NCBI RefSeq assembly: GCF_016907695.1
Contig: NZ_JAFBCK010000001.1
Location: 4,638,001-4,702,000 of the forward strand
Length of the DNA: 64,000 nt
Source: Actinokineospora baliensis
Lineage (GTDB): Bacteria > Actinomycetota > Actinomycetes > Mycobacteriales > Pseudonocardiaceae
Direction: 5' to 3'
How positions within the stretch are numbered: position 1 is the stretch's first letter; each line of letters begins with the position of its first letter. Shown here in pieces: positions 59,499-64,000 of this stretch. The position numbers and the translations under genes were made by a program. The notes beneath the pieces are model-generated. The model saw nothing but the letters and a program-made list of their open reading frames with translations, did not search any database and was not told where the DNA came from.

Positions 59499-60905
59499 CT
59501 AGAAGTGCACGGACTGGGTGGTGAGGAACTCCAGGATGCCGTGGGCGCCGCGTTCGCGGCCGAAGCCGGACATGCGGAAGCCGCCGAAGGGGGCGTCGGG
59601 GTGGGTTGGGGCTCCGTTGATGCTGATGCTGCCGGTGCGGATCTGGGTGGCGACCGCAGCGGCCTGTTCGGGGGTGGCACCCCAGACGGAACCGCTGAGG
59701 CCGTAGGGGGAGTTGTTGGCGATGTCGGTGGCTTCGCTGATGCTGTCGTAGGGGATCACTGCCAGGACAGGGCCGAATATCTCTTCCTGGGCGAGGGGAT
59801 CGTTCGGGTCGGTCAGGTATGCCTGGGCGGGAACGTAGTAGCCGGGCGGGGTTCCGGTGGTCGGTCCGGACGCGATCAGGTCGAGGCCGCGGGCGTCGGA
59901 GGTCAGGGTGAGGATCTTCTCGTGTTGCGCCGCCGTGGTTACCGGGCCGAGTTCGGTCGTCGGGTCGGTCGGGTGGCCTGTGGTGAAGGTGGGGACTAGG
60001 CGGTTGAGCACGGCGCGGGCTTCAGCCAGGTCGGTGCGGGGGAGCAGGAGGCGGGTCAGGGCCGCGCAGGTCTGACCGGAGTTCTGGAAGGTCTTCGACA
60101 GGGTCTTGGTGATCGCCGTGGTCAGGTCAGCGCCGGGTAGGACGATGCTGGCGGACTTGCCGCCGAGTTCGAGGGAGACCTGTTTGATCTGCTCCCCGGC
60201 GACGGCCGCGATTCGGCGGCCCGCGCGTGTCGATCCGGTGAAGGACACGAAGTCGACGGAGGGGTGTCGGACGAGGGTCTCGCCGGTGCCTGGTCCGCCG
60301 CCGAAGACGACGTTGAGCACGCCGGGCGGTAGGGCGGAGGCCGCTTCGACGAGGTGCACGACGCAGGAGGGTGCGACTTCGCTGGGTTTGAGCACCACGG
60401 TGCACCCGGCGACCAGGGCTGCGGCGATTTTGGACGCGATCTGGAACAGCGGGTAGTTCCACGGGGTGATGCAGGCGACCACGCCCACCGGCACCCGTCG
60501 CACGGTGGTGTTGTCGATCCGCTCGTCTGCCTGGAGCGCGGCGCCCAGCCGTGCTGCTGACGCGAACGCCGCGACGGCTGGGTTGACCTGCAGGGCCACG
60601 CACTTGTGACGTGGGGTGCCGACCTCCGCGGTGATGGCGTCGGCGAGTTCCTCCGCCCTCTCAGCGAGGCCGAGGCCGACAGCGGCGACGTATGCCGCGC
60701 GCCGGTCTGGGTGCAGCGAGCTCCACTCGGGGAACGCGCGAGCGGCCGCGGCGCAGGCCTGGTCGACGTCACCAGCGCTGGCCGTCCTGACAACTCCCCG
60801 GCTGCGCCCGACCGACGGGTCGAACACCTCAAGGTGGTCTTGTCCGGTCGACGGGACCCAGACGCCGTCGACGAAGAAGTCTTCTATCCGCACCGCCTGA
60901 CCCAT
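59499..60905 (-). CDS. NAD(P)-dependent aldehyde dehydrogenase
   Basis: 468 residues. The class motifs are PWNYP (148-152), the general base Glu246 in LELGGK, the nucleophile Cys280 in NSGQTC and the EEIFGPV end motif. It oxidises an aldehyde to the acid in the cytoplasm; the substrate is unknown. It is divergent from the aminotransferase gene with 68 bp between them, which contain a small dyad, so the two are likely co-regulated in an amine or amino-acid pathway. Confidence 0.92.
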   Translation of the reverse strand: MGQAVRIEDFFVDGVWVPSTGQDHLEVFDPSVGRSRGVVRTASAGDVDQACAAAARAFPEWSSLHPDRRAAYVAAVGLGLAERAEELADAITAEVGTPRHKCVALQVNPAVAAFASAARLGAALQADERIDNTTVRRVPVGVVACITPWNYPLFQIASKIAAALVAGCTVVLKPSEVAPSCVVHLVEAASALPPGVLNVVFGGGPGTGETLVRHPSVDFVSFTGSTRAGRRIAAVAGEQIKQVSLELGGKSASIVLPGADLTTAITKTLSKTFQNSGQTCAALTRLLLPRTDLAEARAVLNRLVPTFTTGHPTDPTTELGPVTTAAQHEKILTLTSDARGLDLIASGPTTGTPPGYYVPAQAYLTDPNDPLAQEEIFGPVLAVIPYDSISEATDIANNSPYGLSGSVWGATPEQAAAVATQIRTGSISINGAPTHPDAPFGGFRMSGFGRERGAHGILEFLTTQSVHF

Positions 60906-60934
60906 TGCCGCTCTCCCGAACCGCGCCTAGAATC

Positions 60935-60952
60935 GTATAGGAAACACTATAG
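60935..60952. promoter_or_regulatory. Operator candidate for GntR regulation
   Basis: TATAG-GAAACA-CTATA (60936-60951) is a perfect 5-bp dyad in the 68-bp divergent promoter of the dehydrogenase and aminotransferase genes. A FadR-type regulator is encoded just downstream at 62143. Confidence 0.4.
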
Positions 60953-60973
60953 CTCAACGAAGGGGTATGTGCC

Positions 60974-62092
60974 GTGTCGACTGCTTCGCCTGGCCCGGTC
61001 ATCCGGGCGGCGATCAACGGGCTTCCCCCCTACAGCGCTGGGCGGAGCGTGCGGGACGCGGCCGGAGGTGCCGTCGCGTCGGAACTGCTCGGCCTGGCCG
61101 CCAACGAGGGTCCGTACGGGCCGTTCCCCGCGGCCGCGGCGGCCGCTGTCGAGTGCGTCCAGTCCGCCAACCTCTACCCGCAGTCGGGATTCCGCTCCCT
61201 GCGCGGCGAGCTGGCGGACTTCCTCGGCGTCGAGGTCGAGCGGGTGGCCGTCGGCGCGGGCGGGATAGCGCTGATCCACCACCTGTCGGTGGCCCTGCTC
61301 GACCAGGGCACCACCATTGTGACCGGCACGCCCACCTTCCACGCGTACGCCCTCGATGCCCGCAAGCAGGGCGCGTCTGCGCGCACCGCTCCCGTGCGTC
61401 CCGACGGCAGCTACGACCTGGCGGCGATGCTGGAACTGGTCGACGACCTCACCCGTATCGTTTACGTCTGCAACCCGAACAACCCCACTGGCGGCATCGT
61501 GACGCGCGAGGAGCTGCTCCACTTCGTCGATGCGGTACCGGAATCGACGACCGTGGTCGTCGATGAGGCCTACTTCGAGTACGCGCGGTCAACCGGGTAT
61601 CCCGACACCATCGCAGACCGCGCGTTCCACCGGCCGAACCTGGTCACCCTGCGCACGTTCTCCAAGGCCTACGGCCTCGCCGGACTGCGGGTGGCGTACC
61701 TGGTGGGGTCGCCCGCGCTGATCGAAGCGGTGCAGAAAGTGCAGAGCAACTACGAGGTCACCAGCGTCGCCCTCGCCGCCGCCCGCGCCAGCCTGCCCGA
61801 AACCGACGAACTCGCCCGCCGGGTCGAGCTCAACCGCGCCGGACGGACCACCCTGACCGAAGGACTGCGGCGGTTCGGTTTCACACCGATCGAGTCGCAC
61901 GCGAACTTCGTCTACGCCAATGTCGGTGACGGCAAGCTGTTCGCCAAGGCCCTGGAGGCAGAGGGAATCATCGTGCGACCGGCCAACGCCATGGGTGACC
62001 CGGCCGGAGCGCGGATCACCGTCGGAACGCCGGAGCAGGTCGAGCGCACCGTCGAGGCGCTGTCGCGCATCGCAGGCAAGACCAGCCCATAG
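60974..62092 (+). CDS. HisC-like PLP aminotransferase
   Basis: 372 residues from GTG 60974. It is a fold-type I class II aminotransferase: NEGPYGP at the start, YVCNPNNPTGG (164-174), VVDEAYFEY (196-204), and the PLP lysine Lys231 in TFSKAYGLAGLR with the phosphate-binding Arg after it. It resembles histidinol-phosphate aminotransferase, but no his genes are near. Family members with this context often act on aromatic or other amino acids. It is followed by a GntR gene. Confidence 0.88.
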   Translation: MSTASPGPVIRAAINGLPPYSAGRSVRDAAGGAVASELLGLAANEGPYGPFPAAAAAAVECVQSANLYPQSGFRSLRGELADFLGVEVERVAVGAGGIALIHHLSVALLDQGTTIVTGTPTFHAYALDARKQGASARTAPVRPDGSYDLAAMLELVDDLTRIVYVCNPNNPTGGIVTREELLHFVDAVPESTTVVVDEAYFEYARSTGYPDTIADRAFHRPNLVTLRTFSKAYGLAGLRVAYLVGSPALIEAVQKVQSNYEVTSVALAAARASLPETDELARRVELNRAGRTTLTEGLRRFGFTPIESHANFVYANVGDGKLFAKALEAEGIIVRPANAMGDPAGARITVGTPEQVERTVEALSRIAGKTSP

Positions 62093-62142
62093 GTGACGAT
62101 ATATGATCGGTGGGCCGTCTGGTTCAGCCAAGGAGACATGTC

Positions 62143-62844
62143 ATGGGATCGGCGCCCTCGGCAGGACAGTCGAAAGTGGACTTCGTGCACGAGATCCTCC
62201 GTGCCCGGATCGTGAACTCGGAGTACGCGGCAGGCCAGCGCCTGATCATCGACACCCTGTCGAAGGAGGTCGGCGTCAGCCAGGCCCCGATCCGGGAAGC
62301 GCTGCGCAGGCTCGAGGCGGAGGGGCTCGTCGACTACGGCGCCAACGCGGGGCCGTCGATCGTCCGGCTCGACAAGCAGGACTGGTTCAACCTCATGGAG
62401 ATGAAGGCGGTGATCGAGGCGTACGCCACCCGTGCCGCCGTCCCGTTCATCACCGCCGACGACATCACCGAGTTGCGTTCGCTCAACACGCGGTTGTCGC
62501 AGGCGCTCGAGGCGTTCGACCTCGAGTCCTGGAGCGCGCACAACCGGGCGTTCCACGAGCTGATCCGCTCCCGGTGCCCCAATCAGCGGATGGTCGGCGA
62601 GCTGGAGGACCTCAGCCAATGGGCCGACACCGTGAGCAGGCTGGTGTTCTCCCACGAGCGGGGTTTCATCATCCAGGTACTCGGCCTCTCCGCCGGTCGC
62701 GAGACGATCGCCGCGCACGAGCAGATCCTCGACGCCGTCGAACGCGGCGCCGCGGACGGTGCGCTGGAGGATCTCAGCCGTGCGCACACCCTCGCCTTGG
62801 TCAAGCAGGTCCAGGACAGGTTGCGCGCCAACGAAGTGGCGTGA
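62143..62844 (+). CDS. GntR regulator, FadR/FCD subfamily
   Basis: 233 residues from ATG 62143, with AAGGAG upstream. The winged HTH reads LRARIVNSEYAAGQRLIIDTLSKEVGVSQAPIREALRRLEAEGLV. The FCD domain shows the metal-binding pattern with NRAFHELI and the later His in AAHEQIL. It probably controls the neighbouring aminotransferase and aldehyde dehydrogenase genes in response to a carboxylic acid. Confidence 0.9.
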   Translation: MGSAPSAGQSKVDFVHEILRARIVNSEYAAGQRLIIDTLSKEVGVSQAPIREALRRLEAEGLVDYGANAGPSIVRLDKQDWFNLMEMKAVIEAYATRAAVPFITADDITELRSLNTRLSQALEAFDLESWSAHNRAFHELIRSRCPNQRMVGELEDLSQWADTVSRLVFSHERGFIIQVLGLSAGRETIAAHEQILDAVERGAADGALEDLSRAHTLALVKQVQDRLRANEVA

Positions 62845-62848
62845 CTTG

Positions 62849-63670
62849 TCAGGTGCGGTACCAGGATTCGACCCGGTCGGAGAGTGCCGTCGCGGACAGC
62901 GCCTCGGACTCGGCGATCGATCGGTGCACCTGCTGCGGGTTCGGCCACACCCGCTCGGCCCGGTCGTCGAGGGCGTACACCGAGCCGGACACGGCCATCA
63001 GGCTGTCGGGGCGGATGACCGTGGTGTGCCGGTGTTTGAGCACTTTCTCCATCAGCGCGACGTACAGGTCCTGGTCGTACCCGGAGTCCGTGCGTGCCGT
63101 GACACCCTGCTCGGCGGCGGGGGTCCGCAGTGAGTCGGTCAGTTCGTCCAGCAGCTTCACCGAGGCGTTGTGCCGTTCGAGGTGATCGTCGCCTGCCTCG
63201 GACATGTCGGCCGAGCGCTGGCCGCGCAGCTGCTCGCGTAGCTGGTCCTCGGGTGCGAGCACGGTGAACAGGGTGCTGTGCGCGGCGAGCACGGCCTCGG
63301 CGTCGTCGTCGAGCCGGTGGGCCAGTTCGGCGAACCTGCCCCCGATCAGAGGTGCCTCGACGATCAGCAGCCCGTCGTCGGTGAACCAGTCCGCGACGGC
63401 CGAGCGCACCCACGAACCCATGGCCACTCGCACGCCCGCGTGGGTCACGCCGTCGATCTCGGGGTACTTGTCCCGTGCCACCGGGTCCTGATCCCAGGAC
63501 CGGCGCGCGACATCCCACTGCAGCACACCGGTACGGCGGCCAATGGCTGCGGCGGCCAGCTCACGCACCAGCAGGCTCTTGCCCGTGCCGGGCAACCCGA
63601 CCAGCACGACACAGCGCAGCGCGGGCAAGCGTGCCCACAACGGGTCCAGGTATGGCGCGGGGGCGGTCAT
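62849..63670 (-). CDS. P-loop NTPase/kinase-like protein
   Basis: 273 residues. The Walker A is GLPGTGKS (25-32) after a hydrophobic strand. The rest (WDVARRSWDQDPVARDKY, LLIVEAPLIGGRFAELA) fits a small nucleotide kinase-like fold. I do not recognise a specific family. Its start overlaps the stop of the ThDP enzyme gene (ATGA), so the two are coupled. It is convergent with the GntR gene, with 4 bp between stops. Confidence 0.75.
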   Translation of the reverse strand: MTAPAPYLDPLWARLPALRCVVLVGLPGTGKSLLVRELAAAAIGRRTGVLQWDVARRSWDQDPVARDKYPEIDGVTHAGVRVAMGSWVRSAVADWFTDDGLLIVEAPLIGGRFAELAHRLDDDAEAVLAAHSTLFTVLAPEDQLREQLRGQRSADMSEAGDDHLERHNASVKLLDELTDSLRTPAAEQGVTARTDSGYDQDLYVALMEKVLKHRHTTVIRPDSLMAVSGSVYALDDRAERVWPNPQQVHRSIAESEALSATALSDRVESWYRT

Positions 63671-64000
63671 CGGAACCGGTCCACGCTGACCATGTCGCCC
63701 ACCGGCACCTCGATGACCGTAGGGCCAGGGTTCGCGAACGCCGCGTCGAGCGCAGGGGCCAAGGCCGCCGGACTCTCCGCGCGGGCGTAACCCGCGCCGA
63801 ACGAGGTGACGAACCCCTCGAAGTCCGGGTTGACCAGATCGGTGGCGATCACCCTGCCTCCGTACAGATCCCGCTGCATCTGCTGCACGTTGCCGTACTG
63901 GCTGTTGTTGAACAAGACCGTGACCAGGCCGATTCCGTGCTGCACGGCGGTAGCCAGTTCGGTTGCGGCGAAAAGGAATCCGCCATCACCGGTGACCGAG
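63667..64000 (-). CDS. ThDP-dependent enzyme, C-terminal part (5' end outside window)
   Basis: The visible 110 residues read SVTGDGGFLFAATELATAV and LVTVLFNNSQYG. These are the GDG...NN diphosphate and magnesium-binding motif of acetolactate synthase-like ThDP enzymes. The end TVIEVPVGDMVSVDRF is also typical. It could be a decarboxylase or a 2-hydroxyacyl-type lyase; the N-terminal part is needed to decide. Confidence 0.8.
   Translation of the reverse strand, partial: SVTGDGGFLFAATELATAVQHGIGLVTVLFNNSQYGNVQQMQRDLYGGRVIATDLVNPDFEGFVTSFGAGYARAESPAALAPALDAAFANPGPTVIEVPVGDMVSVDRFR

Overview
The window is high-GC actinomycete DNA. The genes are dense, GTG and TTG starts are common, many neighbours overlap as ATGA, GTGA or TGATG, and there are many ECF-type sigma factors, secreted proteases and STAND NTPases. 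I infer a filamentous actinomycete, probably Pseudonocardiaceae or a relative. I saw no tRNA, rRNA, CRISPR array or intact insertion sequence. Most of the window reads as accessory chromosome.

Layout. 1-4.7 kb: a lipase translationally coupled to a transglutaminase-like/P-loop/membrane protein that runs off the left edge, plus two small proteins. 5-11.5 kb: two tandem modules, each a TrmB/LuxR-type regulator followed by a secreted metalloprotease; one protease is an M4-M28-carbohydrate-binding fusion. 12-15.4 kb: a LAL-type giant LuxR regulator and a nitroreductase that share a palindromic site. 15.7-16.2 kb: a deletion scar joining the 3' parts of a histidine kinase gene and a PAP2 phosphatase gene. 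16.3-19.3 kb: a secreted esterase and a NarL-type two-component system. 19.6 kb: a small protein resembling the OAA high-mannose lectins. 20-25.8 kb: three sigma-factor-like genes, a shortened NB-ARC NTPase, a RibD/DHFR-like reductase and a TetR-YciI operon. 25.8-31.3 kb: an apparent stress regulon with an OmpR-type two-component system, UspA, SPW-like membrane proteins and two small DUF2795-like proteins; a 15-17 bp motif recurs at three promoters here. 31.3-39.6 kb: a frameshifted regulator pseudogene, membrane proteins, a GNAT, an M6 protease, a VOC protein and a secreted esterase. 39.7-44.1 kb: two STAND NTPases (NB-ARC-TPR and NACHT-membrane) with RHIM-like N-terminal motifs.

44.2-53.0 kb is the part I find most exciting. 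A MarR regulator and an MFS exporter diverge from each other. A minus-strand operon follows the exporter. It encodes a 52-residue candidate precursor peptide, an intercistronic hairpin, two SagB/ThcOx-type dehydrogenases, a methyltransferase and an isoleucyl-tRNA synthetase with a GXHH version of the HIGH motif. Three copies of a GTTGG-N4-CCAAC dyad tie the regulator, the exporter and the operon together. I read this as a compact peptide-derived natural-product locus whose IleRS may be the self-resistance copy. No YcaO cyclodehydratase is visible.

53-64 kb: remnants of an SCO6745-like gene, a ricin-type lectin, a CATRA conflict system (CHAT caspase, small protein and membrane partner), a PASTA protein, and a metabolic group with aldehyde dehydrogenase, HisC-like aminotransferase, GntR regulator, P-loop protein and a ThDP enzyme cut by the right edge.
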